A stretch of 64,000 nt of DNA, taken from positions 168,534 to 232,533 of the forward strand of contig NZ_JAJQQP010000008.1 of the NCBI RefSeq assembly GCF_028994805.1, given 5' to 3'. Under the pieces are notes generated by a model that saw only the letters and a list, made by a program, of their open reading frames with translations, was not told the origin of the DNA and ran no database searches. The translations under genes were made by a program, and so were the position numbers. This DNA is from Promicromonospora iranensis (lineage in GTDB: Bacteria > Actinomycetota > Actinomycetes > Actinomycetales > Cellulomonadaceae). This document shows positions 55,642-64,000 of this stretch, one piece after another; position 1 is the first letter of the stretch; the number at the start of each line of letters is the position of its first letter.

Positions 55642-57651
55642 GTGACACATCCTGGATGGGGCGACAAGTGGGCGGACGCGCCGGTGTTTCCGCTCGCTGG
55701 CAGCCCGTCTCAAAATACGCAAACCGACAGGAATTCCGGCGAGGGCGCCAAAGTTCTGCCGCTCAGAAAGCCCAGGTCGCCCGGCCCGGACGACCCGGAC
55801 GGGCCGGCGGCCGGACGCCTCGCCACGGTCACGCGGGCGCGCCCCGCGCCGCCGGCACCGGCACCGTGGAAGAAGCCGCCGCTGCCCAAGCCGGCATTCT
55901 GGACCCGGCGACGGCGCCGGAACCTGAAGGTGGCGGCGCTGAGCCTGGTAGCGCTGCTCGTCCTCCTCGCGGTCCTCGTCGCCTGGGTGGCGCTGGACGC
56001 CCTGCGGGCCCGGGACTCGCTGGAGCAGGCCGCTCGAGGCGTCTCCACGCTGCAGACCGACGCCGTCGCGGGCCGCACGGAGCAGCTGGACAGCACCGTG
56101 ACCGAGCTGCAGAGGCATGCGGCAGACGCGAAGGACGCGACGGGCGGGCCGCACTGGTCGCTGGCCGGGAGGCTGCCCGGCGTCGGGCCCACGGTGGAGG
56201 CGGTCGCGACGATGGCGACGGTGGTCGACGGGCTCGCCCGAGGGCCGTTGCCACAGCTCGCGGAGGTCGTGGAGGTGGCTGATCCGGCCACCTTCGCGCC
56301 GCACGGGGGGCGCGTGGACCTCAGGCCCCTGGAGGGCGTGGCGCCGGACGTGGTGCGCGCCGACCAGTCCGTGGCGTACGCCCTGCAGCGCGTCGAGGGC
56401 ATCAACCGCTCGCCCGTGCTGCCGCAGGTGTCGGCTGCCGTCTCCGACCTGGAGCAGCAGCTTGCCGACCTGCGGATGTCGACGGCGACGGCGGCGCGTG
56501 CGGCGCGGCTCATCCCGCCGATGCTGGGCGCCGACGGGCCCCGGGACTACCTCGTGCTCGTGCAGAACAACGCGGAGCCGCGGGCGCTGGGCGGCATCGT
56601 CGGGACCGTGCTGGTGCTGCATGCCGACCGGGGCAGGATCGAGCTCACGGAGCAGATGCCCGCCAGCCAGGTGGGCCCGTTCAAGCAGCCGCCCGCGGAG
56701 CTGACGGAGGACGAGCAGGCGGTGTTCGGCGACAAGGTCGGCCGGTGGATGCAGAACGTGACGTCGACCCCCGACTTCCCCCGGGCGGCGGAGATCGCGC
56801 GTGCGATGTGGGCACGGGAGACGGGGCAGACGGTGGACGGCGTGCTCGCCGTCGACCCGGCCGCGCTGGCCGAGGTCCTCAAGACCGACGGCCCCGTGGC
56901 CGTCGGCTCCGGCGAGCGTCTGCTGGGCGAGGACCTGGTGAGCTATCTGGTCAACGGCATCTACCTGACGGAGACGCCGGACGGCGCCGACCTGATCTTC
57001 GCCGACGTCGCGGAGTCGGCGTTCGCGTCCTTGTCCTCGGGGTCGGGCGAGCCGTCCGGGATGGTCGACGCCCTGGCGGTCGCCGCGCGCCAGGGCCGGC
57101 TGCTCGTGTGGTCGGCGGACCGGGCGGAGGCGGACCTGCTCGAGGGCACCGTGCTCGACGGCGGCCTGCGTGGGGTGAACGGCTCCCGCCCCGTGGTCGG
57201 CGTCTTCACCCACGGCCTGCAGATGGCCAAGATCGGCTACTACCTCGACACCGCGGTGGACGTCGTCGAGCGGGGCGTCCGGTCCGACGGGGCCCGGGAG
57301 CTCGACGTCACCGTCACGTACACGTCGCGTGTCGACGAGTCCGACGCCGCCGGTCTGCCGGACTACATCGTCGGTCGCGGCGAGAGCGACCCGGGCCTGA
57401 TCCGGCTGCGTTCCATCGTGTATGCACCGGCCGGCGGCGCAGTCGTCCAGGCGTCCGAAAACTCGGAGAAAATTGGGATTTCGCCGCAAAAGCACGATGA
57501 ACTGCAAAGAGTATTCGATGACATAGAACTTCACCCTGGCGAGACAGCATCTGTGACCTATGCCATTATCTCTGGGAAGCACCAGGACGGGGATGTCATT
57601 CTCCGCACGACGCCGGGTCCTCGACCCGTCGAAGTGTCGATAAGGAAATGA
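55642..57651 (+). CDS. DUF4012 membrane protein of the exopolysaccharide locus
   Basis: The protein (669 residues) has an unstructured cytoplasmic N-terminus, one membrane helix (about 97-120) and a large DUF4012 domain outside the cell (ending with segments such as DYLVLVQNNAEPRALGG and VDGVLAVDPAALAEVLK). These proteins are common in actinobacterial EPS loci but their role is not known. The GTG at 55642 has AGGAGG upstream, so it is preferred over the GTG at 55564. The last 60 codons have low GC and use AGA, ATA, GTA and AAA codons unlike the rest. Confidence 0.86.
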   Translation: MTHPGWGDKWADAPVFPLAGSPSQNTQTDRNSGEGAKVLPLRKPRSPGPDDPDGPAAGRLATVTRARPAPPAPAPWKKPPLPKPAFWTRRRRRNLKVAALSLVALLVLLAVLVAWVALDALRARDSLEQAARGVSTLQTDAVAGRTEQLDSTVTELQRHAADAKDATGGPHWSLAGRLPGVGPTVEAVATMATVVDGLARGPLPQLAEVVEVADPATFAPHGGRVDLRPLEGVAPDVVRADQSVAYALQRVEGINRSPVLPQVSAAVSDLEQQLADLRMSTATAARAARLIPPMLGADGPRDYLVLVQNNAEPRALGGIVGTVLVLHADRGRIELTEQMPASQVGPFKQPPAELTEDEQAVFGDKVGRWMQNVTSTPDFPRAAEIARAMWARETGQTVDGVLAVDPAALAEVLKTDGPVAVGSGERLLGEDLVSYLVNGIYLTETPDGADLIFADVAESAFASLSSGSGEPSGMVDALAVAARQGRLLVWSADRAEADLLEGTVLDGGLRGVNGSRPVVGVFTHGLQMAKIGYYLDTAVDVVERGVRSDGARELDVTVTYTSRVDESDAAGLPDYIVGRGESDPGLIRLRSIVYAPAGGAVVQASENSEKIGISPQKHDELQRVFDDIELHPGETASVTYAIISGKHQDGDVILRTTPGPRPVEVSIRK

Positions 57652-57777
57652 CTCCGGCCGGCTGATCGGCCCGATTTCGGGCGTGCGTGTTACCGCGCTG
57701 GATATGCCGGGCACGCAGACCGGTGCATTGGCACCTATCACGTGCAGCAGAAAGTCACTATCCAGAGGGACAGGGCA

Positions 57778-58338
57778 ATGCTTCGACGCTTTATCAGCGC
57801 TATGACGATCGCCGCGGCGGTCGTGCTGGCACCGGCCGGGGCCGCGCACGCGGGTCAGGCGGACACCGACTACGGCGAGTACCCGTGCGTCATCACGTTC
57901 GACAGCCAGACGGTGACGGTGAACGAGCCCTTCGGCTTCACCGTCGAGTGCGCGGACATGGCGGGCGCTACCGTCACCGTGCAGATCTCCTTCGCGGGTG
58001 AGGCCGCGGGAGCCGACGAGGCCGTCGACGTGGCCGGCGCCGAGTCGGCGACTCTCATGCTCGACGACAACGGCACGGCCACCGAGACCGCCACCGTCTC
58101 GGCGGCGGGCGACTACACGGTGCAGGTCCTGGACGCGAGCGGCGAGCCGCTCTCCGAGACCTACACGATCACCGCCGTCGCGGCGGGCACCGGTGGCGCC
58201 GCGGGCGGTGGCGACGGCGGTACGGGCCTCGCCGCCACCGGCTCGACCAGCCTCCCGTACCTCGCGGTCGCGGGTGGGCTCCTGGTCGTCGGCGTGGTCG
58301 CGATCGTCGTGAGCCGGATCCGGGCTCGCCAGAACTGA
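57778..58338 (+). CDS. Secreted sortase substrate (LAxTG-type wall anchor)
   Basis: The 186-residue protein has a signal peptide (about 1-26), one Ig-like beta domain (about 28-135) and a C-terminal class E sorting signal: LAATG, a hydrophobic helix (about 162-180) and the basic tail RIRARQN. A sortase E would anchor it to the cell wall. No sortase is in the window. The ATG at 57778 with GAGGGAC upstream is chosen over an upstream GTG at 57742. Its place between the DUF4012 and the priming sugar transferase genes is unusual. Confidence 0.87.
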   Translation: MLRRFISAMTIAAAVVLAPAGAAHAGQADTDYGEYPCVITFDSQTVTVNEPFGFTVECADMAGATVTVQISFAGEAAGADEAVDVAGAESATLMLDDNGTATETATVSAAGDYTVQVLDASGEPLSETYTITAVAAGTGGAAGGGDGGTGLAATGSTSLPYLAVAGGLLVVGVVAIVVSRIRARQN

Positions 58339-58375
58339 TCAGCTCGAGGCCGCCTGCGCGTGGCCTTCCGACCGA

Positions 58376-58418
58376 CCGTGCGCCGCACCTCACCGTCGAG
58401 GTGAGGCGCGGCGCACGG
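58376..58418. terminator. Long stem-loop before the priming transferase gene
   Basis: An 18-bp stem with one internal mismatch (CCGTGCGCCGC, then CCTCACC, pairing with GGTGAGG and GCGGCGCACGG) closes a 5-nt loop. It lies 38 bp after the sortase substrate and 48 bp before the transferase, as terminator or attenuator of the EPS operon. Confidence 0.72.
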
Positions 58419-58465
58419 CCGTTCTCAGTGCACCCAGCCTTGATGTACCTGTCCAGGGGAGTGCC

Positions 58466-60004
58466 GTGACCATCGGGAACCATCCGAACGCCGCCGACGT
58501 CGATCGCGAAGCAGCCGAGCTCACGAAGCAGCTGGACCACGAGGCCGCACGGCTCTCGGCGTCGATGACCGCACCCGCCCCACGCCGTGGCCCGGCTGCC
58601 CCGTGGCAGCAGATCGTCACGGGCAGGGCCCTCTTCGTGGACATCGTCGCCGTGGTGGCGGCCGTGACGATGGGCTACGTGCTCCGCTTCGACCGGCAGG
58701 TCCAGGTGGAGCTCTTCGAGCCGCGCGGCGGCCAGTACGCGCTCATCTCCGTGGTGCTGGCCGAGGCGTGGGTGATCGCGCTCGGCCTGGCCGGTACGCG
58801 CAGCCCGCGCATCCTGGGCTCGGGCCGTGAGGAGTACGTCCGTGTCGCCCGGGGCACGCTGGCGCTCTTCGGCCTCACCGCGATCGTGTGCTACCTCGTC
58901 AAGTTCGACCTCGCCCGGTCGTACGTGGCGGTGACCCTGCCCGTCGGTCTGGTGTTCCTCGTCGTCGGGCGGCGGATCCTCACGGCCCGGCTGCACGCGG
59001 AGCGCGCGCACGGACGGTTCCAGCGGCGCACGCTGGTCGTCGGAGCGCGTGACGCGGTGCTCGACCTCTGCCGTCGGGTGGACCGTGCGCACGAGGCGGG
59101 CTTCCTGGTCGTGGGCATCTGCATCCCGGGCGGCGCCGGGATGCCCTCGCCCGTGACCGGGGTCCCGGTGCTCGGCCGTGTCGAGGACGCCGCGGAGGCC
59201 GCCCGGGCGATCGAGGTCGACGTCGTCGCCGTGACGGCGTCCGACCGTGCCACCCCTGCGGCACTCAAGCAGCTGGCCTGGGACCTCGAGGCCACCGGCG
59301 CGGAGCTGGTCGTCGTCCCGGCGCTGGCCGACGTCGCGAGCCCGCGCCTGCTGATCACGCCGGTGGACGGCGTGCCGGTGGTGCAGGTCTCGCCGCCCGG
59401 CTACACCGGCCTCCAGCACGCGATGAAGCGGGTGTTCGACATCGTGGTCGCGACGCTGATCGGTGCCGTGGTCGCCGTGCCGCTGCTCGTGCTCGCGCTC
59501 TGTGTCCGCCTCACCAGCCCGGGGCCGGCCGTGTTCCGGCAACAGCGGATCGGGCTGAACGGCAGGCCCTTCACGCTCTACAAGCTGCGGTCGATGCGGT
59601 CGGACGCCGAGGCGCGCCTCAGCGAGGTGCTCGACGGCGACGTCGGCGTCTTCTACAAGCACAAGGACGACCCGCGCGTCACCCCGCTCGGCCGGTTCCT
59701 GCGCAAGTACTCGCTCGACGAGTTCCCGCAGCTGGTGAACGTGGTCAAGGGCGACATGAGCCTGGTCGGCCCTCGGCCGCAGGTCGCGCTCGAGGTCGCC
59801 CAGTACGACGACGCGCTGCGCCGCCGCCTGTTCGTCAAGCCGGGGCTGACGGGCCTGTGGCAGGTGAGCGGCCGGAACGACCTGACCATCGACCAGGGCA
59901 CCCGGCTGGATCTCTACTACGTGGAGAACTGGAGCCTGCTGGGGGACATCGGGATCATGCTGCGGACCGCTCGCGAGGTCTTTGCGCCGAGCGGCGCCTA
60001 CTGA
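58466..60004 (+). CDS. Priming polyprenyl-phosphate sugar transferase
   Basis: This 512-residue membrane enzyme transfers the first sugar phosphate to undecaprenyl phosphate, starting polysaccharide repeat synthesis. The N-terminal half has four or five membrane helices and a CoA-binding-like domain; the C-terminal catalytic domain has [34 protein letters not shown], the catalytic [19 protein letters not shown] and SLVGPRPQ. It ends in EVFAPSGAY, typical of the family. The GTG at 58466 is the start. It is the first of a run of EPS genes. Confidence 0.95.
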   Translation: MTIGNHPNAADVDREAAELTKQLDHEAARLSASMTAPAPRRGPAAPWQQIVTGRALFVDIVAVVAAVTMGYVLRFDRQVQVELFEPRGGQYALISVVLAEAWVIALGLAGTRSPRILGSGREEYVRVARGTLALFGLTAIVCYLVKFDLARSYVAVTLPVGLVFLVVGRRILTARLHAERAHGRFQRRTLVVGARDAVLDLCRRVDRAHEAGFLVVGICIPGGAGMPSPVTGVPVLGRVEDAAEAARAIEVDVVAVTASDRATPAALKQLAWDLEATGAELVVVPALADVASPRLLITPVDGVPVVQVSPPGYTGLQHAMKRVFDIVVATLIGAVVAVPLLVLALCVRLTSPGPAVFRQQRIGLNGRPFTLYKLRSMRSDAEARLSEVLDGDVGVFYKHKDDPRVTPLGRFLRKYSLDEFPQLVNVVKGDMSLVGPRPQVALEVAQYDDALRRRLFVKPGLTGLWQVSGRNDLTIDQGTRLDLYYVENWSLLGDIGIMLRTAREVFAPSGAY

Positions 60005-60117
60005 ACGCCCGGATGCGCGGCATTCGTCTCAGGAATACGATTTATAGCCATTGCCGGTGTTCGATTTTCGGAGTTTCTGCGGGTAGGCAATAGGGCATTT
60101 ATGGTGAAAGGGACACG

Positions 60118-61197
60118 GTGCGCTGGAAGAGCGGTAGGAGCAGGACCGGCGGGTCCGCGGCTCCGGTGGACGTCGAGACCGCACGCGCCGTACGGATCCG
60201 TGTGCTCCACGTGCTGCCGGCCCCGAACGGCACCACGCAGTACGTCGACCACATGATCGGCGGGGCGCCGCCCGAGATCGAGATCCTGACCTTCTCGTGG
60301 TTCCGTGCGATCTTCGGGACGTACGACGTGCTGCACGTGCACTGGCCGGAGTTCCTCGTGCGCCAGCGGACTCCGGTCGGCAGGTTCGTCAAGGTAGCGC
60401 TCGCCTCCACGCTCCTGCTGCGGCTCGAGCTCACCGAGACCCCGGTGGTACGCACCGCGCACAACATCGCGCCGCACGAGTCCGGCGACCGCCTGGAGCG
60501 CTCCTTCCTGGAGGCGCTCGACCGTCGGACCGTGCTGTGGATCAGGCTCAACCCGACCACGCCGCTGCCGCCCGGGGTGCGGGACGCCACGATCCCGCAC
60601 GGCCACTACCGGTCGGTCTTCCCGCCCGACCCCGCCACCAGGCCCGAGCCGGGCCGGCTGTTCCAGTTCGGCCTCGTCCGCCGGTACAAGGGCATCGAAC
60701 GGCTGCTCGACGTGTTCCGTGCGGTCAACGACCCGGCGATGCGCCTGACCATCGTCGGCAAGTCCCAGGACGCGGCGCTCGCGGAGCACATCACGGCGGT
60801 CGCCGCGGCCGACGACCGGATAGAGGCCAGGCTCGAGTTCGTGCCCGACGACGTGCTCGCGCGCGAGGTGCGCCGTGCGGAGCTCGTGGTGCTGCCCTAC
60901 CGGGAGATGCACAACTCGGGTGCGGCCCTGCTCGCGCTGTCCCTCGACCGGCCGGTGCTGGTCCCGCGCAGCGCTGCCACCGACGGCCTCGCCCGCGAGG
61001 TCGGCGAGGGCTGGGTGATCATGTACGACGGCGTGCTGCAGCCGGCGGACCTCCTGCGGGCCATGGCCGTCGCACGGCTGACCCGCGAGCGAGGGACCCG
61101 GCCCCACCTGGACGAGCGCGACTGGGAGCTGGTCGGCCGGCGGCACGCGGAGGCGTACCGCAGGGTAGTGCCGCATCGTGCCGGCCGGCGACGGTGA
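60118..61197 (+). CDS. Glycosyltransferase (GT4-like, GumH type)
   Basis: The 359-residue protein has a two-domain GT-B fold: an N-terminal acceptor domain with VLHVLPAPNGTTQYVDHM and DVLHVHWPEF, and a donor-binding C-terminal domain with FGLVRRYKGIERLL and VLPYREMHNSGAALLALSL, where the Glu would contact the sugar nucleotide. It adds a sugar to the lipid-linked repeat unit. Sugar identity is unknown. The GTG at 60118 follows an AT-rich spacer (60005-60117) that may hold a promoter. The stop overlaps the flippase start. Confidence 0.88.
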   Translation: MRWKSGRSRTGGSAAPVDVETARAVRIRVLHVLPAPNGTTQYVDHMIGGAPPEIEILTFSWFRAIFGTYDVLHVHWPEFLVRQRTPVGRFVKVALASTLLLRLELTETPVVRTAHNIAPHESGDRLERSFLEALDRRTVLWIRLNPTTPLPPGVRDATIPHGHYRSVFPPDPATRPEPGRLFQFGLVRRYKGIERLLDVFRAVNDPAMRLTIVGKSQDAALAEHITAVAAADDRIEARLEFVPDDVLAREVRRAELVVLPYREMHNSGAALLALSLDRPVLVPRSAATDGLAREVGEGWVIMYDGVLQPADLLRAMAVARLTRERGTRPHLDERDWELVGRRHAEAYRRVVPHRAGRRR

Positions 61198-62684
61198 GCG
61201 GAACGTCCGTGGGCGCGGACCCGGCGCCTCTCGGCAGGCAGGCAGCGCGGGGCGGCGCCGTGACCATGGGCGGTCAGCTGCTCAAGGTCGGTGTCCAGGC
61301 GGTCTCGATCGTCGTCCTGGCGCGGTTGCTGGCTCCGGAGGCCTTCGGGTATCTGGCGATGGTGCTCGCCCTCGTCGGCGTCGCCGAGACGGTACGGGAC
61401 TTCGGGCTGGCCAACGCCGCCGTCCAGGCGAAGACCCTGTCCGACGCCGAGCGCGACAACCTCTTCTGGCTGAACACCCTCATCGGCGCGGTGCTGACGG
61501 GAGCCGGGATCGCCTGTGCGCCCCTGGTCGCTGCCTTCTACGGACAGCCGGAGCTCACGGACGTGACCCGCTGGGTCTCGCTCAGCTTCGTGCTGAACAG
61601 CGTGGCCACGCAGCACCGCGCGAGCCTCGTGCGCGGGATGCGGCTGGGCGCCGCCGCGGTCGCCGACGTGGCCGGGCCGGTCGCAGGGCTGTGCGCGGCG
61701 ATCCTGATCGCGGTGGCGGGCGGCGGCTACTGGGCGCTCGTCGCGCAGCAGCTCGTCGCCGCGTTCGTGATGTCGGCAGGAGTGATCGTCGCCGGCCGGT
61801 GGCTGCCCGGCCTTCCGCGGCGGGACGTCTCCGTGCGTCCGTTCGTGCGGTACGGCTCGAACCTGCTGGGCGCGCAGCTCCTCGGTTACGCCACTCGGAA
61901 CATCGACACCGCGATCCTCGGCGTCCGGTTCGGCGCGGGTGTGGCCGGCCTCTACAGCCGCGTGTACCAGCTCATGGCGCTGCCGATCCGGCAGGCCACC
62001 TGGCCGGCCAACCGGGTGGCGCTCCCCGTGCTCTCCCGCGTCCACGACGACCCGCCGCGCTACCGCGAGTTCCTGCTCTTCGGCCAGACGATCCTGCTGC
62101 ACACGATCGTCCCCGCGCTGATGCTGGCGGCCGCCCTGGCGGGACCGGTCGTCGAGGTGGTGCTCGGTGAGCGGTGGTCGGCCGCTGCCCCGGCCTTCGC
62201 GATCCTGGCGGTCGGCGGCGTGTTCGAGGCCGCCAACTTCGCTCCGAACTGGGTGTTCCAGTCGTCCGGGCGCACCGGTGCGCTCCTGCGGTTCACGCTG
62301 GTGACCCGGCCGGTGGTGCTGCTCGCCATCGGCGGCGGCAGCTTCTTCGGCATGACCGGCGCCGCGCTCGGCTACGCGGCGTCGACCGCGGTGGTGTGGC
62401 CGCTGGGCCTCTGGTGGGTCAGCAGGGCCACCGAGGCGCCGGCGCGGGCGCTGTTCTGGAACGGTGCCCGGGCCTTCGTGAGCCACGGCGCCGCCGCCGG
62501 GGTCGCGGGGCTGGTCGCCCGCCTGCTGACCGACCTGAGCCCGTGGCTCGTCCTCGTCGTCGGGATCCTCGTGTGGGCCGCGGTCCTCGCACTGCAGGCA
62601 CTGCTGTGGCGCAGGCTGCGGTCGGACCTGGGGGTGCTGCGGCGCGGTGCGCGCCTGCTCTCGCGGAAGGGCACCGGCTCGTGA
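61194..62684 (+). CDS. Polysaccharide repeat-unit flippase (Wzx/MATE-like, oligosaccharide flippase)
   Basis: The 496-residue protein has about 12-14 hydrophobic helices and the family's early signature ARLLAPEAFGYLAMVLAL and NLFWLNTLIGAVL. It moves lipid-linked oligosaccharides across the membrane. The GTG at 61194 overlaps the glycosyltransferase stop (GTGA), so both are coupled. Short tandem repeats cover its stop codon and run into the next gene. Confidence 0.93.
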   Translation: MSGTSVGADPAPLGRQAARGGAVTMGGQLLKVGVQAVSIVVLARLLAPEAFGYLAMVLALVGVAETVRDFGLANAAVQAKTLSDAERDNLFWLNTLIGAVLTGAGIACAPLVAAFYGQPELTDVTRWVSLSFVLNSVATQHRASLVRGMRLGAAAVADVAGPVAGLCAAILIAVAGGGYWALVAQQLVAAFVMSAGVIVAGRWLPGLPRRDVSVRPFVRYGSNLLGAQLLGYATRNIDTAILGVRFGAGVAGLYSRVYQLMALPIRQATWPANRVALPVLSRVHDDPPRYREFLLFGQTILLHTIVPALMLAAALAGPVVEVVLGERWSAAAPAFAILAVGGVFEAANFAPNWVFQSSGRTGALLRFTLVTRPVVLLAIGGGSFFGMTGAALGYAASTAVVWPLGLWWVSRATEAPARALFWNGARAFVSHGAAAGVAGLVARLLTDLSPWLVLVVGILVWAAVLALQALLWRRLRSDLGVLRRGARLLSRKGTGS

Positions 62685-62722
62685 CACCCCGGCTCGTGAC
62701 AGCACCACTCGTGACAGCACCA
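62675..62722 (+). repeat. Tandem CTCGTGACA repeats at the flippase-glycosyltransferase junction
   Basis: A perfect 15-bp tandem repeat, CTCGTGACAGCACCA, spans 62693-62707 and 62708-62722; CCGGCTCGTGACA also occurs at 62675-62687 and 62689-62701. Each unit carries GTGA (a start and a stop), and a further CTCGTGA starts the next gene. Confidence 0.85.
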
Positions 62723-62733
62723 GGAGGGCGCTC

Positions 62734-63870
62734 GTGAACGCAGGGACCAGGGTGACCCTGGTGTGGCTCGAGGGCGCGGCCGAGTCGGCCGCCGCCGGCG
62801 TGCACCTGGACGGGACGCTGAGACGCCTCGCCGCCCTCGGGATCCGGCCCGACCGGGTGGTCGCCCGGCGCGGGCGGTCCGGCGGGCGGTTCTCCCGGCT
62901 CGCCCGGCTGCTGCTGGACTCGGTGCGACAGCCTCGGCGCGGCGTCGTCGTCGTGCGCTGGCACCCGTTCGCGCTGCCCGCCCTGGTCGCGGCGCGGCTG
63001 CGCGGCGGGGCGTCCGTCGTCTGCGCCCAGGGTGTCCTGGCCGAGGTCGAGGCCGTCCACCCCTGGATCGGCCGCTCCCGGCTCATGCGATGGCTCGCCC
63101 TGCGTCCGCTCGTCGTGGCGGACCGGGTGGTCGCACCCTCCGCGGGCATCGCGCGCTGGGTGGTCCAGGTGACGGGCCGGCCCGCCCACGAGGTGACGGT
63201 CCTGGAGAACGGTGCCGACGTCGCCCTGTTCGCCGCAGCGCGGCGCGACCCGGAGCAGCCGCCCTACGGCGTGTTCGTCGGGAACCTCGCACCGTGGCAG
63301 GGGATCGGCGACCTCGTGTCCGCCGTGCGGCAGGTCGCCTGGCCGGACGGGCTGCGGCTCGTCGTGGTCGGCGACGGCGTCGAGCGCGAGCAGGTTCTCG
63401 AGGCTCGCGACGCCGGCGTCGAGTGGCGGGGCACCCTGGACCGGGCCGACGTCGCACGCGTGCTGGGCGGGGCGACGCTCGCCTTCGCCACGCGGGGCGC
63501 CGTCACGGCGAGCGCACAGGGCACCTCACCGTTCAAGGTGATCGAGGCCGCGGCCGCGGGCCTGCCGGTGGTGGCGACCGACGTGCCGGGGCAGGCCGAG
63601 GTGGTGCGCGACCTCGGCAACGGCGTGGTGGTGCCACCCGGCGACCCGGCCGCGCTCGCCGCGGCGGTGGCCCGGCTCATCGCGGACGACGGCTACCGCG
63701 ACCGGCTACGGCAGAGCGCCGTCGAGCGGGTCGCCGCGTACGACTGGACAGCGGGGAGCGAACGGCTCGGTGCGGTGGTCGATGCCGCCGCACGCGCCGT
63801 CGGCCGCGCACGCTGGGGCCTGGGACGCCCCGCCGACTCGACGACGGAAGGACTGGTGGACACGCGATGA
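62734..63870 (+). CDS. Glycosyltransferase (GT4 family) of the EPS locus
   Basis: The 378-residue GT-B enzyme has a C-terminal glycosyl_transf_4/1 domain with GVFVGNLAPWQGIGDLV, the donor-binding segment TSPFKVIEAAAAGLPVVATD and NGVVVPPGDPAALAAAV. The GTG at 62734 is chosen for AGGAGGG 5 nt upstream. Sugar and linkage are unknown. Its stop overlaps the start of the next gene (ATGA). Confidence 0.92.
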   Translation: MNAGTRVTLVWLEGAAESAAAGVHLDGTLRRLAALGIRPDRVVARRGRSGGRFSRLARLLLDSVRQPRRGVVVVRWHPFALPALVAARLRGGASVVCAQGVLAEVEAVHPWIGRSRLMRWLALRPLVVADRVVAPSAGIARWVVQVTGRPAHEVTVLENGADVALFAAARRDPEQPPYGVFVGNLAPWQGIGDLVSAVRQVAWPDGLRLVVVGDGVEREQVLEARDAGVEWRGTLDRADVARVLGGATLAFATRGAVTASAQGTSPFKVIEAAAAGLPVVATDVPGQAEVVRDLGNGVVVPPGDPAALAAAVARLIADDGYRDRLRQSAVERVAAYDWTAGSERLGAVVDAAARAVGRARWGLGRPADSTTEGLVDTR

Positions 63871-64000
63871 CCCACGACACGACGGACGACACGAGAAACG
63901 GTACGAGGGACGGCACCGGCAGCACCGCGAGCACCGGCAGCAGCGACGGCGCGGCGCACGGTACCGCCGCGCCAGGGCCCCTGGGCCTCTTCGCGGACCT
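63867..64000 (+). CDS. Start of a further EPS-locus gene (cut by window edge)
   Basis: An ATG at 63867 overlaps the glycosyltransferase stop and opens a frame to the end of the window. The first residues, MTHDTTDDTRNGTRDGTGS, are hydrophilic and of low complexity, followed by APGPLGLFADL. No domain can be recognised from 44 residues, but the overlap and position suggest another polysaccharide gene, possibly with a disordered leader. Confidence 0.6.
   Translation, partial: MTHDTTDDTRNGTRDGTGSTASTGSSDGAAHGTAAPGPLGLFAD

Noticed and set aside
62675..62722. Short tandem repeats considered as a CRISPR array
   Set aside because: Units are 15 bp and directly joined with no spacers; no cas genes are near.
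54883..64000. EPS locus considered as a transposon-borne island
   Set aside because: No transposase, integrase, tRNA or attachment repeats flank it; only local GC changes suggest exchange.

Overview
The window is high-GC actinobacterial chromosome with strong GC bias at third codon positions, many GTG starts and frequent 4-base ATGA/GTGA gene overlaps. The gene set and order (senX3-regX3 next to the pst genes, lpqE/carD/ispDF/cysS/rlmB, XPB helicase with its helicase-associated partner, csp-DUF3027, DUF2530, DUF3263 with a LytR-C protein) point to the Micrococcales, probably near Promicromonosporaceae or Cellulomonadaceae. That placement is inference from gene content. No rRNA, transposase, prophage, integrase or CRISPR array is seen, and there is one tRNA.

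Layout. 1-8.1 kb: phosphate control and uptake, with phoU divergent from senX3-regX3, two tandem pstS paralogues and pstCAB, plus GTTCACC-type 11-nt repeats (PHO boxes). 8.1-20.9 kb: housekeeping (lpqE-like lipoprotein, carD, ispD-ispF, TetR, lactone oxidase, PLP-fold aldolase/deaminase, ltrA, SRPBCC, cysS, rlmB, DUF4032). 19.7-26.3 kb: MalK/UgpC-type ATPase, a fused OtsA-OtsB trehalose enzyme, a membrane Ser/Thr kinase and a DsbA-like thioredoxin. 26.5-36 kb: tRNA-Thr, an MFS exporter/TetR pair, GDSL esterase, ung, DUF3263, LytR-C, a cold-shock protein, a CrtI-like oxidoreductase, and groEL behind two CIRCE-like operators. 36-55 kb: a lone WXG100 protein, HD hydrolase, a second two-component system, NYN protein, secreted alpha-carbonic anhydrase, TPM-domain protein, XPB helicase pair, epimerase/TetR divergon, long cold-shock protein, DUF3027 and a sacsin-like GHKL ATPase. 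55 kb to the right edge: an exopolysaccharide locus (low-molecular-weight tyrosine phosphatase, DUF4012 membrane protein, LAxTG sortase substrate, priming sugar transferase, two glycosyltransferases, flippase) that continues past the window.

The most unusual feature is a set of long, almost perfect intergenic inverted repeats (arms of 19-48 bp, loops of 10-19 nt) at about 8.0, 17.3, 19.7 and 40.3 kb, with a compound relative at 26.7 kb. They share architecture but not sequence. Next come three convergent gene pairs that each end inside one shared CTAG, paired palindromes in the epimerase/TetR divergon, and an EPS locus with low-GC patches at module borders. No single system that is clearly unprecedented could be proved from the sequence alone.
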